Positions 25,687 to 35,119 of a stretch of DNA of 64,000 bases are shown one piece after another. The position numbers and the translations under genes were made by a program. The notes under the pieces were generated by a model, which saw only the letters and a program-made list of their open reading frames with translations, had not been told where the DNA came from and did not search any database. The stretch comes from Ascidiimonas meishanensis (GTDB lineage: Bacteria > Bacteroidota > Bacteroidia > Flavobacteriales > Flavobacteriaceae). The DNA is taken from the NCBI RefSeq assembly GCF_037782385.1, contig NZ_JBBEXD010000010.1, forward strand, positions 1 through 64,000, read 5' to 3'. Numbering within the stretch: position 1 is the stretch's first letter; the number at the start of each line of letters is the position of its first letter.

Positions 25687-26105
25687 TCAAAAGGATTTTT
25701 ATAGACACCAATGTCATGTTAGACTTGTTAGGAGAACGAAAACCCTTTTATGAACCTATTGCCAAAATTGCTACACTAGCCGAAAAAGAGAAGTTAACCA
25801 TGGTGGTTTCTCCTATTTCATTCGCAACCGTAAATTATTTTCTTGCAAAATTTGAGAGTGGAAAAATTGCGAGTGAAAAACTGCGCAAATTTAAAATAAT
25901 TAGCGAAATATGTAGTTTAGACGAACAAACTGTTGAAAAAGCACTTAATTCTTCTATTAAGGATTTTGAAGATGCTTTGCAATATTTTAGTGCTACAGAA
26001 TCAGACTGTGAAATTATACTAACAAGAAATGGAAAAGACTTTAAAAAATCGGTATTACCTGTAATGACAGCAGACGAGTTTTTAAAATCTTTAAATACTG
26101 TATAA
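25683..26105 (+). CDS. PIN-domain toxin (VapC-like ribonuclease)
   Basis: The 140-residue protein opens with the PIN signature FIDTNVMLDLL (Asp8 as first metal ligand). It carries later acidic positions in DFEDALQYFSATESDCEIILTRNGKDF, with the catalytic aspartates spaced as in VapC-type endoribonucleases. Such toxins cut tRNA or rRNA when the antitoxin is lost. The start codon overlaps the antitoxin stop, which couples synthesis. Residues and length are intact, so the toxin is probably active. Confidence 0.9.
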   Translation: MIKRIFIDTNVMLDLLGERKPFYEPIAKIATLAEKEKLTMVVSPISFATVNYFLAKFESGKIASEKLRKFKIISEICSLDEQTVEKALNSSIKDFEDALQYFSATESDCEIILTRNGKDFKKSVLPVMTADEFLKSLNTV

Positions 26106-26320
26106 CTACTACCCGCTCCCCTTTGCGCAGGGCTTTAGAAATGATTATGCTTCAATAACATGAAAAAAATTAGAATTCTCTCAATTCTGAGGTTTTGAAG
26201 GTTTACAACTCCTAAAAAAGTTGAGGCATCCAGATTCTCTATTCGGTTTGTATTTACTAATTTAGTTGCTTAACCACGTAACTAATCATAACCAAACTCC
26301 TTAGAGACAATTGAAAACCA
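26104..26320. repeat. Short dispersed-repeat fragment and intergenic DNA
   Basis: CCGCTCCCCTTTGCGCAGGGCTTTAGAAATGATTATGCTTCAATAA at 26109-26153 belongs to the dispersed family also found at 25.2, 28.0 and 42.1 kb. The remainder holds the promoter region of the AraC-family gene; nothing else is seen. Confidence 0.5.
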
Positions 26321-27160
26321 ATGAAGACCATTACCTTACCAGACGAATTAAATTTGAATTCTTCAATGTCAATTGTGGTTTATAATTATGGAAGTACTAC
26401 TGAAATATCCAAACAACAAATCTTCTTGAATAAAAATACGTTAAGCTTTCTTCAAGAAGGAACAAAAGAAGTGTTTTTTGACAATGCTACCTACGCAATA
26501 GATAATTCACAATTTCTTTTGATGAAGTCTGGACATTGTTTAATGACCGAAAAGCTTTCAAAGAATTCAGAATATTACCGAAGTATTCTATTTTTCTTTT
26601 CTAACCAAGATGTGATGGAATTTATACGAAAATTTAAATTAGTCATTGCTAATTCCAATACATACTACTCAACCTATTCATTTAACTATGATTCATTTAT
26701 AAAAAAATTTGTGGATAGCCTCTTAGATATCTCAAAGCTTTCAAAATCGTTTCAAGAAAACATTCTAAAAACAAAGTTTGAGGAAATAATGCTCTACCTA
26801 ACAGAACTAAATGGGTTAGATTTTCTTTATTCTTTAACTTATAATAATGACGATCTTAACCAAAAATTCATTCAAACCATTGAAAGTAATAGGTTAAACA
26901 AACTCACCATAAAAGAACTTTCATTTCTATCGAATATGAGTGTCTCCACTTTCAAAAGAGAATTTGAGAAAAATTTTCACAGTTCTCCTAGCAAATGGTT
27001 TCAGGATAAGAGACTTGAACATGCTGCTTTTTTATTAAAAAAAGAATCAAAAAGACCTTCAGATATTTTTCAGGAAATAGGTTATGAGAACCTATCAAAC
27101 TTTATTCAGGCTTTTAAGCTAAAATATGGTGTCACACCAAAACAGTATCAATTAAATTGA
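26321..27160 (+). CDS. AraC-family transcriptional regulator
   Basis: The 279-residue protein has a poorly conserved N-terminal sensing region (about 1-180) and a C-terminal AraC double helix-turn-helix (about 188-279): LTIKELSFLSNMSVSTFKREFEKNF, then KWFQDKRLEHAAFLLKKE and DIFQEIGYENLSNFIQAFKLKYGVTPKQYQ. The next gene, a PEBP-family protein, starts 89 nt downstream on the same strand and may be its target. The inducer is unknown. Confidence 0.9.
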   Translation: MKTITLPDELNLNSSMSIVVYNYGSTTEISKQQIFLNKNTLSFLQEGTKEVFFDNATYAIDNSQFLLMKSGHCLMTEKLSKNSEYYRSILFFFSNQDVMEFIRKFKLVIANSNTYYSTYSFNYDSFIKKFVDSLLDISKLSKSFQENILKTKFEEIMLYLTELNGLDFLYSLTYNNDDLNQKFIQTIESNRLNKLTIKELSFLSNMSVSTFKREFEKNFHSSPSKWFQDKRLEHAAFLLKKESKRPSDIFQEIGYENLSNFIQAFKLKYGVTPKQYQLN

Positions 27161-27248
27161 ACTTTTATCAATACTTTTTGAACTGAATTAAGTATCACAC
27201 CTATTGAATTCTCTTCTAATTTTGTAGGTATAACTAAAAACAACTCTT

Positions 27249-27806
27249 ATGAAGAAATCAAATATCCTTTTAGCGATTCTAATCGTCTTAGCAAGTAATG
27301 TGTTTGCGCAAAATACATTTACTTTATCAAGCAACAATTTAGGTGGAGAAGCTACAGTTAATGAAGAATTTAATGGCTTTGGCTGTACCGGAAAAAATCA
27401 ATCTCCACAATTATCATGGCAAAATGCGCCTGAGGAAACTAAAAGTTTTGCCGTAACCATGTATGACCCTGATGCACCCACTGGAAGTGGATGGTGGCAT
27501 TGGGTTGTTTTTGACATTCCGGCTACTACTAATGAACTAGTCTCTGGCGCGGGCAATACAGCATTAAACCTAACACCCGATGGAGTTATTCAGAGTATCA
27601 CAGACTACGGAACCAATGGATACGGCGGACCTTGCCCTCCTGAAGATCACGGTTTACATCAATATATAATTACCGTTTACGCTCTAAAAACTGATAAACT
27701 GGGGTTGAACAAAAATACAAACCCTGCTGTAGTTGGCTATTATCTTTGGAATAATACACTGGCAAAAGCTAGTATTGTTTCTTATTATAAAAGGGGTGAG
27801 AAGTAA
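27249..27806 (+). CDS. Secreted YbhB/YbcL-type (PEBP) protein
   Basis: The 185-residue product has a signal peptide ending VFAQ at residue 21. It then has the phosphatidylethanolamine-binding protein fold with the anion-pocket motif MYDPDAPTGSGWWHWVVFDIP and GYGGPCPPEDHGLHQYIITVYAL. Bacterial members (YbhB/YbcL) are small-ligand-binding proteins named for similarity to Raf kinase inhibitor protein. Here export to the periplasm is predicted. It follows an AraC regulator that may control it. Confidence 0.9.
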   Translation: MKKSNILLAILIVLASNVFAQNTFTLSSNNLGGEATVNEEFNGFGCTGKNQSPQLSWQNAPEETKSFAVTMYDPDAPTGSGWWHWVVFDIPATTNELVSGAGNTALNLTPDGVIQSITDYGTNGYGGPCPPEDHGLHQYIITVYALKTDKLGLNKNTNPAVVGYYLWNNTLAKASIVSYYKRGEK

Positions 27807-28152
27807 AACTATAACAAAGCGTTCCCCCAATTATCAAGGCAGGATGTGGTAGTTAGATTCTAACATGAACACAAGGTTGACTGAACCCAATTGGTTCTAT
27901 TATTACTGTAGGGGTTGGTATGAATAAAACCATCCCCTGCTCCCGCCAGTTTGCAACTTCTAAAAACAACGGTTTAACAATGAAACACACATCAGGCACC
28001 CAGCTAAGCAAGGCGTTGGAAATGACGATGCATCAATAAAAAGAAAGGTGTTTTTAGAGTAAAATATCTTTTCTCAGGTCAACAAAACTTCTGTAAAGAA
28101 CTAAAACTACTTGAGAAGTTGTTATTTTTATAAAAAATGAATTACAAATACT
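27807..28152. repeat. Intergenic stretch with two dispersed-repeat families
   Basis: 27818-27875 resembles 18537-18590 (GCGTTCCCC, AACATGAAC). 27932-28045 (ATCCCCTGCTCCCGCCAGTTT, CAACTT, then ATCAGGC... GGAAATGACGATGCATCAATAA) resembles 42047-42170, and less completely 25225-25310 and 26104-26160. No gene is present. Confidence 0.6.
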
Positions 28153-28695
28153 ATGAAACCCTTTCTCGTTTTACTAACCATTATGTTCTTTAGCGCGGTA
28201 ACATCACCTGTGTTTTCACAACAGGATAATTTTATTAAAGACTATTTAGAGCGATTGGAAAATTCTCGGAAGTACTTACTGCTGGTTGCAGAAACAATGC
28301 CTGAAGACAAATATGACTTTAAAGCGACACCCGAGTCTTTAACCTTTGCCGAAAATTTAATGCATATAGGATTTGCTATAGATTGGCACAGCCAGTCCTT
28401 ATTAGGCGGACGCGAAGCAAGAGTCTGGAAAACGGACACTATTTATAAGGCTACCAACAAATCTAAAAAAGAAATGATAGCAACCCTTAATAAGACCTTT
28501 GAGGAATGCATCACATTAATTGAACAATTTGATACTACTCAATTTAATGACACCTTAGACTACTTTGGATTGAGTAGAACCAAGCGTCAAATTTTCCTGT
28601 TACTTGCAGATCATATAACACATCACCGAGGACAAATGCTTGTTTATATGAGACTCAACGGACTCGTGCCACCCAGATATGTTTTGTTTCAATAA
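28153..28695 (+). CDS. Exported DinB-family protein
   Basis: The 180-residue protein has a signal peptide ending about residue 23 (SPVFSQ). A DinB four-helix bundle follows, with metal-site histidines expected in LMHIGFAIDWHSQSLL (about residues 71-86) and in ADHITHHRGQMLVYMRLNG (about 152-170). DinB-like proteins are metal-dependent and include thiol-S-transferases. Export of this fold is common in Bacteroidota, but the substrate is unknown. It is monocistronic between repeats. Confidence 0.88.
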   Translation: MKPFLVLLTIMFFSAVTSPVFSQQDNFIKDYLERLENSRKYLLLVAETMPEDKYDFKATPESLTFAENLMHIGFAIDWHSQSLLGGREARVWKTDTIYKATNKSKKEMIATLNKTFEECITLIEQFDTTQFNDTLDYFGLSRTKRQIFLLLADHITHHRGQMLVYMRLNGLVPPRYVLFQ

Positions 28696-28799
28696 GCCAA
28701 CTAAATTGACTTTAAAAATTAATCAACGAGAATTTTTGAAAAACGTAAGATTTCTTGAAAAACAACGAAATAGTAATTAATCATAAAATTATTAATTTA

Positions 28800-29180
28800 A
28801 CCTCTTTGTTTGATATTAAAAGAATTAGTTTTTCTATGGAATTTTTTCTTTTTCCGCAGTGTATCAGGCATTTTCCGTTAAAAATTTTTGAAACCTTGGA
28901 GAAATGTAAATTCATGAACTCCTTTAAAGAAAATAGAGTATAGTGAACTAAAATTTAGGAAAATGAATGAGGTTTTAGCTTTTTCGGCTAAAAACACCTC
29001 AGGAAAAAGCGCACTTTCTTTTGTTTTCCCCACACCGCCTGGCTGCTTCACTAAAAACAGCTACTAGCTGTTTTTTTTACGTTCGCCCCTGTGCGCGCAA
29101 AGAAAATGAAAATACGAATCTAAAAACATCCTAGTTAACCGAAGTATTGTAACGAATTCAAAATTTTATTTTATGAAAAT
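28800..29180 (+). repeat. Structured repeat, copy R1 (relatives at 56.7-58.1 kb)
   Basis: This copy shares with 56.76-57.18 kb the blocks TTTTTCTATGGA, CCGCAGTGTA.CAGGC, TTTTCCGTTAAAAATTTTTG, CACCGCCTGGCTGCTTCACT and CGTTCGCCCCTGTGCG. It includes two hairpins: GAGGTTTTAGC...GCTAAAAACACCTC (about 28969-28999) and AAACAGC TACTA GCTGTTT plus a T-run (29053-29078). A 62-codon frame through it is not conserved in the other copies and is not called. The rest of the 28696-29298 gap shows no gene. Confidence 0.7.
29053..29078 (+). terminator. Terminator-like hairpin inside repeat R1
   Basis: AAACAGC (29055-29061) pairs with GCTGTTT (29067-29073) around a five-base loop and is followed by an eight-T run. 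The same hairpin occurs in R2 at about 57031-57056 with a broken T-run. It is ~360 nt past the DinB gene. Confidence 0.5.
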
Positions 29181-29298
29181 TATATTGAACTTATGTTGAT
29201 TTACTTTTAGTTATTGGAAACTAAAGAGTCTTCCTCTTATCTTATCTAAACCATTTAACTTTATAAATATTTTTAAGCTTATTAAAAATTAATCAAAT

Positions 29299-29712
29299 AT
29301 GAAAACAAAACTTAGTGCGCTACTTATTACTTTCTGTGTTTTAGTGAGTTGTCAACAACAAACCCCTTCAGACCCTACTAAAATAAAAAAGGGAATGATT
29401 AAAGTAGCCATCTTTTATCCCAACGGAGAAGGAAAAACATTCAATATGGATTATTATGCTAACAAACACATGCCCATGGCGGCCCGTTTATTTGGAGATG
29501 CGTTAAAGGCAATGTCCATTGATAAGGGACTCGCAAACGGAAAACCAGATAGGCCTCTTCCATATATAGCCATTGGGTACTTTTATTTTGATACCATGAC
29601 TTCTTTTCAAAATGCTATGAAATTACATGCTGCCAAACTTAGAGAAGATGTTCCAAACTACACCAATATTCAACCCGTGGTGCAAGTTAGTGAGGTGCAA
29701 ACAGTAGAATAG
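29299..29712 (+). CDS. EthD-family lipoprotein
   Basis: The 137-residue protein has a lipoprotein leader ending VLVSC at Cys19. It then has an EthD/dimeric alpha-beta-barrel domain with IKVAIFYPNGEGKTFNMDYYANKHMPMAARLFGD, the DYYxxxHMP pattern being the hallmark. EthD-type proteins help ether or polyketide oxidation in other bacteria, but most members have no known role. A periplasmic lipoprotein version is unusual but recurrent in this phylum. Confidence 0.85.
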   Translation: MKTKLSALLITFCVLVSCQQQTPSDPTKIKKGMIKVAIFYPNGEGKTFNMDYYANKHMPMAARLFGDALKAMSIDKGLANGKPDRPLPYIAIGYFYFDTMTSFQNAMKLHAAKLREDVPNYTNIQPVVQVSEVQTVE

Positions 29713-29914
29713 AACCCTTTTAAAAGCCATTTTTTTTATCCCACTCCAAGAATTTTAAATTAATCCGTACTACCCCCTTATCAGTTGGTTTTGAGACTAT
29801 TTTACAAGAAAAACCATAGATTTTGGGTATGTTTGGTTGAAAAATACGAGCAAAAAATATTAAAACTGTAACAAAACGCAAACTTTTAATCCTTATAGGA
29901 AAGCAAAACAACTA
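29713..29914. other. Short intergenic region with partial leader-like motif
   Basis: At about 29800-29840, ACAAGAAAAACCATAGATTTTGGGTATGTTTGG resembles the part of the leader-type repeat around 15339-15373 (ATAAGAAAAACCATTGATTTTTGGTATGTTTGA). The rest of the leader, including the palindrome and G/TT end, is absent. It precedes the second serine hydrolase gene. Confidence 0.4.
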
Positions 29915-31183
29915 ATGAAAAAAATAATTTTACTAAGTATCCTCAGTATTACATTTTTAGCTTGTAATCAAAATAAAAACGATAAAAACCCTATCACTAA
30001 AAACCAAATTACAAAAGACTCTTTAACAGCAGAATTGGATTCTATTTGGAAAAGCGGACAAATAAACGGATTTGCGGTTGCTATGGTGAATCAAAACGGA
30101 GTGCTCTACGAAAAAGGCTTTGGATTTTCTAATAGGGAAACCAAAGAAAAGTATACAGAAAATACCATCCAGCACATTGCATCGGTCTCTAAAACCCTCA
30201 TTGGTATTGCTTTAATGAAAGCCAAAGAAATGGGAAAACTAAAACTTGACGATCCCATTCAGGATTATCTACCCTTTAACGTAAGTAACCCAAATTATCC
30301 CAATGATACGATTACCATAAGACAATTAGCTACCCATACTTCTGGAATTAACGATACGGAACAATATATGGCCCGAGCTTGGATTCTCACCAAAAACCAA
30401 GATCTAACCAATGTAAGAACAGATTACCCTGAACAACAATTGAACCCATCAGAAAAAGATATTCCCATGGAAATATACCTTAAGGGGTATTTACAAACAG
30501 AGGGAGCCTATTATCAAAAAGAAAATTACCTCAACTTCAAACCAGGAGAACGCTATAACTATTCTAACATAGGAGCTACCTTATGTGCCTTGGTTATTGA
30601 AAAAGCAACCGGTGAATCTTTCGATTCATTTACCAAAGAATACATCCTAAAGCCATTGAATATGAATTCAACAGCTTGGTTCTTAGCAGAGGTAGACATC
30701 ACAAAACATGCTAGGTTATACAGAAATGATAATTCCGTTTTACCATTCTATACCGCCATCACCTATCCTGATGGAATGTTAATCTCATCAAGCAGTGATA
30801 TGGCTAAATATGTATTAGAATTGATTAAAGGGTATAGTGGAGAAGGCACACTGCTTAACAAAGAAAGCTATAAAGAACTATTTGAAGAACAATTAACAGC
30901 ACAAAACTTTGAATCACGCAATTCCAGTAACCCTTATAATGGTGATTACAATCCCGCAATTTTTATAGGCCATAGTGCTTTGGGGTATGTAGGACATTCA
31001 GGAGGAGATGCAGGCGTGGGTACTTGGATGTATTTTGACAAAGAGAAAAAAACGGGAAGATACATTGTTATAAATACAGATATGGGAAATGATGAACGCG
31101 CCAAAGAATTAGAATACTATGCTATTTGGGATAAAATGAATGAATATTTTGATAAACTTAAGGTAGAAGAAACGAGTAAATAA
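29915..31183 (+). CDS. Serine hydrolase lipoprotein of the class C beta-lactamase family
   Basis: The 422-residue protein has a lipoprotein leader (TFLACNQN, Cys17) and the catalytic motifs S90-V-S-K93 and Y216-S-N218. A late GHSGGD at about 360 stands in the place of the KTG box. It is longer than the 23.2-kb relative, with an insert before YSN, and the two share only the family motifs. It probably hydrolyses peptides or esters in the periplasm. An S41 peptidase gene follows after 227 nt. Confidence 0.9.
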   Translation: MKKIILLSILSITFLACNQNKNDKNPITKNQITKDSLTAELDSIWKSGQINGFAVAMVNQNGVLYEKGFGFSNRETKEKYTENTIQHIASVSKTLIGIALMKAKEMGKLKLDDPIQDYLPFNVSNPNYPNDTITIRQLATHTSGINDTEQYMARAWILTKNQDLTNVRTDYPEQQLNPSEKDIPMEIYLKGYLQTEGAYYQKENYLNFKPGERYNYSNIGATLCALVIEKATGESFDSFTKEYILKPLNMNSTAWFLAEVDITKHARLYRNDNSVLPFYTAITYPDGMLISSSSDMAKYVLELIKGYSGEGTLLNKESYKELFEEQLTAQNFESRNSSNPYNGDYNPAIFIGHSALGYVGHSGGDAGVGTWMYFDKEKKTGRYIVINTDMGNDERAKELEYYAIWDKMNEYFDKLKVEETSK

Positions 31184-31410
31184 TAGGGATCATTAAGAAG
31201 AGTGCAACCATTAAGAAATCTGTACCATGCTTGCCTTGCTACTTAACCAAGCTATCTCCCTTATCCTGAAGCTATTAATTCCTCTTTCTTTGTACTTGAA
31301 GAAGAAATGTTTGTGTAATTTGCCTAAATGTATCTCTGTTTACAGTGACTGGACAACAAAAACTGTAACAATCATTACCATGACCACTCTATACTAGAAA
31401 CTAAACTATA

Positions 31411-32838
31411 ATGAATAAACTGATTTTACTTCTTCTGATATCAATTTTGACTATTTCCTGTCAAACCACCGAAAAGAAAAAAATAGACAAAAAAGAAATC
31501 AATCTAAACGGGCACTGGGAATATCTCGGATTTGGAAAAGCAAAAGTAATTGGAGACAGTATTGTAAAAAGCTATCATATTTCGTCTGCCGGAAATGTTA
31601 GAACCTCAGACAATTCAGCAACCGATTTTTTCAATTATTATACAGTTGATACGTTATCTAACGATACAATCCTTCTAAAGGATGGAGTGAAAACGTTTAA
31701 ACTTTTTAGAAGTAACCAAGATTTTGAGAAAAACGTGAATGAAAAATTAGCAGACGACCCAAAATACAATTTTGAAATCCTTTGGAATACATTTAATGAA
31801 CAATACAGTTATTTTAAAGAGAGAAATATTGACTGGAATGCTATTTACAAAAAATATGAACCTCAAGTAAAATCAGATACAAAACCATTGGAACTGTATT
31901 TACTATTTGAGAAAATGCTTAGAGAAATAAATGACGGCCATATTTCAGTAGATTTACCAGACGAGATAGAAGAAGCATACGAAAACCAAGTAACCCAAGA
32001 TAACACCAACAAAGAAGAAGAAATCCCCAACGGATTAGAGAAAAAAGTAAAAGACTTAATTATAAAAAAACACCTGAAAAATGTTGGTAGCTTTAATCAA
32101 GGTGAATTAAAATGGGGATTGGTCCATAAGGATGTTGCATACCTACAAACATCTAATATGGTTAGTTGGGCACATTATAATATCTCAGACACCTTAGCAA
32201 CCCGTGAATTTTGGAAAGAGTGGTGGAAAAAACTCAATTTGGCAGACAATTATCATAATGACGTCAAAGAAGGCACAAATTTTATAATGGACTCCATTAT
32301 TACCTCCCTGGGAGATGTAAAAGCATATATTCTTGATTTAAGGTTTAATGGAGGTGGTTTTGATGATGTTTCTATTGAAATACTCAACCATTTTGTACAT
32401 AAAAAGACTAAGATTGCTACAAAAAAAGTAAGGTTGGGTGATGGATTTACAGAAAAGCAATCACTCTACTTAATTCCATCCAATAAAACATTTAATGGTA
32501 AGTTGTTTATTCTCACCAGCCACGAAACAGCAAGTGCTGCAGAAGTCTTGGTTTTAGGAAGTAAAGAAATTCCACAATCTAAAATTATCGGCGCAACCAC
32601 AGAAGGTGTTTTTTCAGATATTTTACGAAAAAAACTTCCAAATGGTTGGACTTATGGATTATCAAATATGATATACCAGTCAACGGATGGAGTTAGTTAT
32701 GAAGAAATTGGAATTACACCAGATTATAAACTTGATTATCCTGTAAAATCTAAAGACTTTTACGAATATCTTTTAAACGATGTGACTGACGGGGATGATG
32801 CTATTGAAACAGTAATCAAAGAAATAAAAGTGGAATAA
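31411..32838 (+). CDS. S41-family (C-terminal processing-like) peptidase lipoprotein
   Basis: The 475-residue protein has a lipoprotein leader ending TISCQTT (Cys17). A tail-specific-protease/S41 domain occupies the second half: YILDLRFNGGGFDDVS for the substrate-binding loop, then TSHETASAAEVLVLG with nucleophile Ser375, and GATTEGVFSD. No PDZ domain is recognised between the lipoprotein region and the catalytic domain. S41 enzymes of this kind usually pair a serine with a lysine. Substrates are unknown; the predicted place of action is the periplasm or cell surface. Confidence 0.9.
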   Translation: MNKLILLLLISILTISCQTTEKKKIDKKEINLNGHWEYLGFGKAKVIGDSIVKSYHISSAGNVRTSDNSATDFFNYYTVDTLSNDTILLKDGVKTFKLFRSNQDFEKNVNEKLADDPKYNFEILWNTFNEQYSYFKERNIDWNAIYKKYEPQVKSDTKPLELYLLFEKMLREINDGHISVDLPDEIEEAYENQVTQDNTNKEEEIPNGLEKKVKDLIIKKHLKNVGSFNQGELKWGLVHKDVAYLQTSNMVSWAHYNISDTLATREFWKEWWKKLNLADNYHNDVKEGTNFIMDSIITSLGDVKAYILDLRFNGGGFDDVSIEILNHFVHKKTKIATKKVRLGDGFTEKQSLYLIPSNKTFNGKLFILTSHETASAAEVLVLGSKEIPQSKIIGATTEGVFSDILRKKLPNGWTYGLSNMIYQSTDGVSYEEIGITPDYKLDYPVKSKDFYEYLLNDVTDGDDAIETVIKEIKVE

Positions 32839-33040
32839 AAATATAGCGTAGTTTTGAGAGTAACAGGCCCTTTCTATAAGCAAGAAGCCTTTTTTTGGCT
32901 TTACAATTCAAAACCTGAAACCTGTTAACTCATTGAAAGGCATCTTTTACGTATTAAACCCCATACTTTACGAGATGCCCGTTTTTTATGATTCAGATGA
33001 CATCTAATTTTGATGAAAACTAATTTTAAAATCTTGAATC

Positions 33041-33721
33041 ATGAAAGAACAAATCAATTTAGAAATTAAAGAACCCTGCTCAGAAAATTTTAACAATTTT
33101 AAGCAAACAGCAAAAGGTGGATTTTGCGATTCTTGCCAAAAAGAAGTAATAGACTTCACAAAAATGAATGCGCAAGAAACCATGCACTATTTTAAAACGC
33201 ATGATCAAAAAAATACGTGTGGAAAATTTTATAACCATCAATTAAAAACCTATCAGCATTCAGAAATCCGCAATAATAGATTTGGCTTTTTAGCAGGCAT
33301 TGGCTTCGCATTTCTTTCACTTTTTAGCTTTAATACAACGCAGGCGCAAGACAATAATAAAGAAGCAGGCACTTTAGAAAATGATCCTTCTAAAATAATA
33401 AATCAGAAGCAAGAAAAAGAAATACTGGTTAATGGAACTGTTTCCGATTATTCTGGACCACTTCCAGGTGCGTCTGTAGTTTTAGAAGGCACTACAATAG
33501 GCATACAAACCGATTTTGATGGTAATTTCACCTTTCCCAAAAAACTTAAGAAAGGAGATGTTTTGGTATTTAGTTATGTGGGTTTTCAATCTAAAAAGGT
33601 AGTCATAAGAGATGGGAACTCCGCCTCAAAAACCAAATTAAATATAAGCATGACCATGGATGCGCATATATTATTGGGGGAAATTGCCGTTAAAAAAGTA
33701 TTTCAATCTAAAAAAAATTAA
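33041..33721 (+). CDS. Cys-rich N-terminal / carboxypeptidase-regulatory-like membrane protein
   Basis: The 226-residue protein starts with a cytoplasmic Cys cluster (EPCSENF...GGFCDSCQKEVIDFTKMN...KNTCGKF) likely to bind metal, then one membrane helix at about 88-104, then a CarboxypepD_reg-like beta-sandwich (VNGTVSDYSGPLPGASVVLEGTTIGIQTDFDGNF...VLVFSYVGFQSKKV). This arrangement occurs in Bacteroidota, often as small partners of TonB or signalling proteins, but the role is not established. The transglutaminase-like gene starts 16 nt downstream, so the pair is probably an operon. Confidence 0.8.
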   Translation: MKEQINLEIKEPCSENFNNFKQTAKGGFCDSCQKEVIDFTKMNAQETMHYFKTHDQKNTCGKFYNHQLKTYQHSEIRNNRFGFLAGIGFAFLSLFSFNTTQAQDNNKEAGTLENDPSKIINQKQEKEILVNGTVSDYSGPLPGASVVLEGTTIGIQTDFDGNFTFPKKLKKGDVLVFSYVGFQSKKVVIRDGNSASKTKLNISMTMDAHILLGEIAVKKVFQSKKN

Positions 33722-33736
33722 TCCTTCTCCACTGCT

Positions 33737-34738
33737 ATGAAACAAATACTATTACTCTTACTAATTTTTATTGCAACCAATGTTAACGCTCAAAGGTCAG
33801 ATTTTAAAACCATTGACTTTTCAAGAGCAGATAAGGTTGCTAAGCTAAATGAAGGGATGAGTTTAGATAATTTGTCCCTGCTTGCTCATAAGCTTACCTA
33901 TAGCCTCCCTACAAAGGTTGAAAAGTTTAGAGCTATCTATACCTGGGTCTGTACCAATATAAAAAATGATCCCAAGCAAGAGAGAATAATTAGCAGAAAG
34001 CGCAGAGGTTTTAAAAACGATAGTATAAGCTTCCTCAAATGGAATCATGAGTACAAAAAAATTGCTTTTAAAAAGCTGCTGAAACATAAAAAGACCATGT
34101 GTACAGGGTACGCTTATCTGATTAAAGAATTGTGTTTTCTGGCTAATATTGAATGTAAAATTATTGATGGCTATGGAAGATCTGTTTTTACCAATATTGA
34201 TAAATTAGAGCTTGCCAATCATTCATGGAATGCTGTAAAATTAAATGAAAAATGGTATTTGTGCGATCCAACGTGGTCTAGTGGTTATGTAGATGGTCGT
34301 AATATTTTTAGAAAAGAATACAATGAAGGGTATTTCTTAACAGATCCAGTAATGTTTGCTAAAAGTCACCACCCTCTGCAAGAGAAATGGCTGCTAGATA
34401 GCACCTTAATCAATACCAGTTTTGTGGAAACTCCATTAATCTATAGAGAAGCCTACAAGCATCAAGTGATTCCCATGTCTCCTGATAAAATGAATGTAGT
34501 AGTAAAAAAAAATACAGAAGTAAAATTTAGCTTTAAATCATTACATGATACCATTATAGATCAGGTTTCCATTATAAGAATTATTGGAAATGAAGAAAAA
34601 AAGTATAAAATTTATGATCTTAAAACAGAAGGAGCGTTAACTACCTTTAAGAATAAATTTAAATACAAGGGGAGATTTGATGTACACTTAAAAACAAATA
34701 ATGAAATTGTTGCAACCTATGTAATGAAAGTAGAATAA
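33737..34738 (+). CDS. Secreted transglutaminase-like protein
   Basis: The 333-residue product has a signal peptide ending NVNAQ (about residue 18). A transglutaminase-like core follows, with the putative triad Cys in KKTMCTGYAYLIKELC (about 120-135), His in LANHSWNAVKLNEKWYL (about 158-174) and Asp in CDPTWSSG (about 175-182). Bacterial members are more often proteases or amidases than cross-linkers. The last ~100 residues appear beta-rich. It follows the Cys-rich membrane gene by 16 nt and ends before a terminator. Confidence 0.88.
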   Translation: MKQILLLLLIFIATNVNAQRSDFKTIDFSRADKVAKLNEGMSLDNLSLLAHKLTYSLPTKVEKFRAIYTWVCTNIKNDPKQERIISRKRRGFKNDSISFLKWNHEYKKIAFKKLLKHKKTMCTGYAYLIKELCFLANIECKIIDGYGRSVFTNIDKLELANHSWNAVKLNEKWYLCDPTWSSGYVDGRNIFRKEYNEGYFLTDPVMFAKSHHPLQEKWLLDSTLINTSFVETPLIYREAYKHQVIPMSPDKMNVVVKKNTEVKFSFKSLHDTIIDQVSIIRIIGNEEKKYKIYDLKTEGALTTFKNKFKYKGRFDVHLKTNNEIVATYVMKVE

Positions 34739-35119
34739 GAACTACTTTTAACATAAAGAACCGTTGCACAAATCTTTATTCTCACTAAAGACACCATATT
34801 AAAACCGCTTTTTAAGTGGTTTTTCTGTTTTTAAACAGTCATAGTATGCGCTAAACTCAAGGCTTATAATACAGATAGATCTCTGGTAAGACCCTTTCTA
34901 AATTAAAAATAAAGCAGGCTTCCGCACCGCTTAGCTCCTTACCAGGAATTCTCACTCCCGTAAGTCTTCAATTAGTAGCAATCTTTGTCCGCAGATTTTT
35001 GTGCGGCACAGTTCGTTTCACTCCTGTCTATTCCATTTTTATTTGTTAAATTCAGTGCGATAATAATAGTACTAATCATACACAAGAGGTTGTGCCATCT
35101 AACGCAAAAAGAATTACAA
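34739..35119. other. Intergenic region with terminator, otherwise nothing recognised
   Basis: Apart from the hairpin at 34800-34826, no gene or repeat was seen. Possible upstream in-frame starts for the next gene (from 34985) would put a hydrophobic, non-conserved stretch before the lipoprotein leader, so I leave them out. Confidence 0.5.
34800..34826 (+). terminator. Terminator after the transglutaminase-like gene
   Basis: AAAACCGCTT and AAGTGGTTTT pair with one mismatch around a short T-rich loop and are followed by TTCTGTTTTT. It is 62 nt after the stop codon. Confidence 0.6.

Noticed and set aside
28755..28943. 62-codon plus-strand frame
   Set aside because: It runs through structured repeat R1 and is not preserved in R2-R4, so it is a chance frame.
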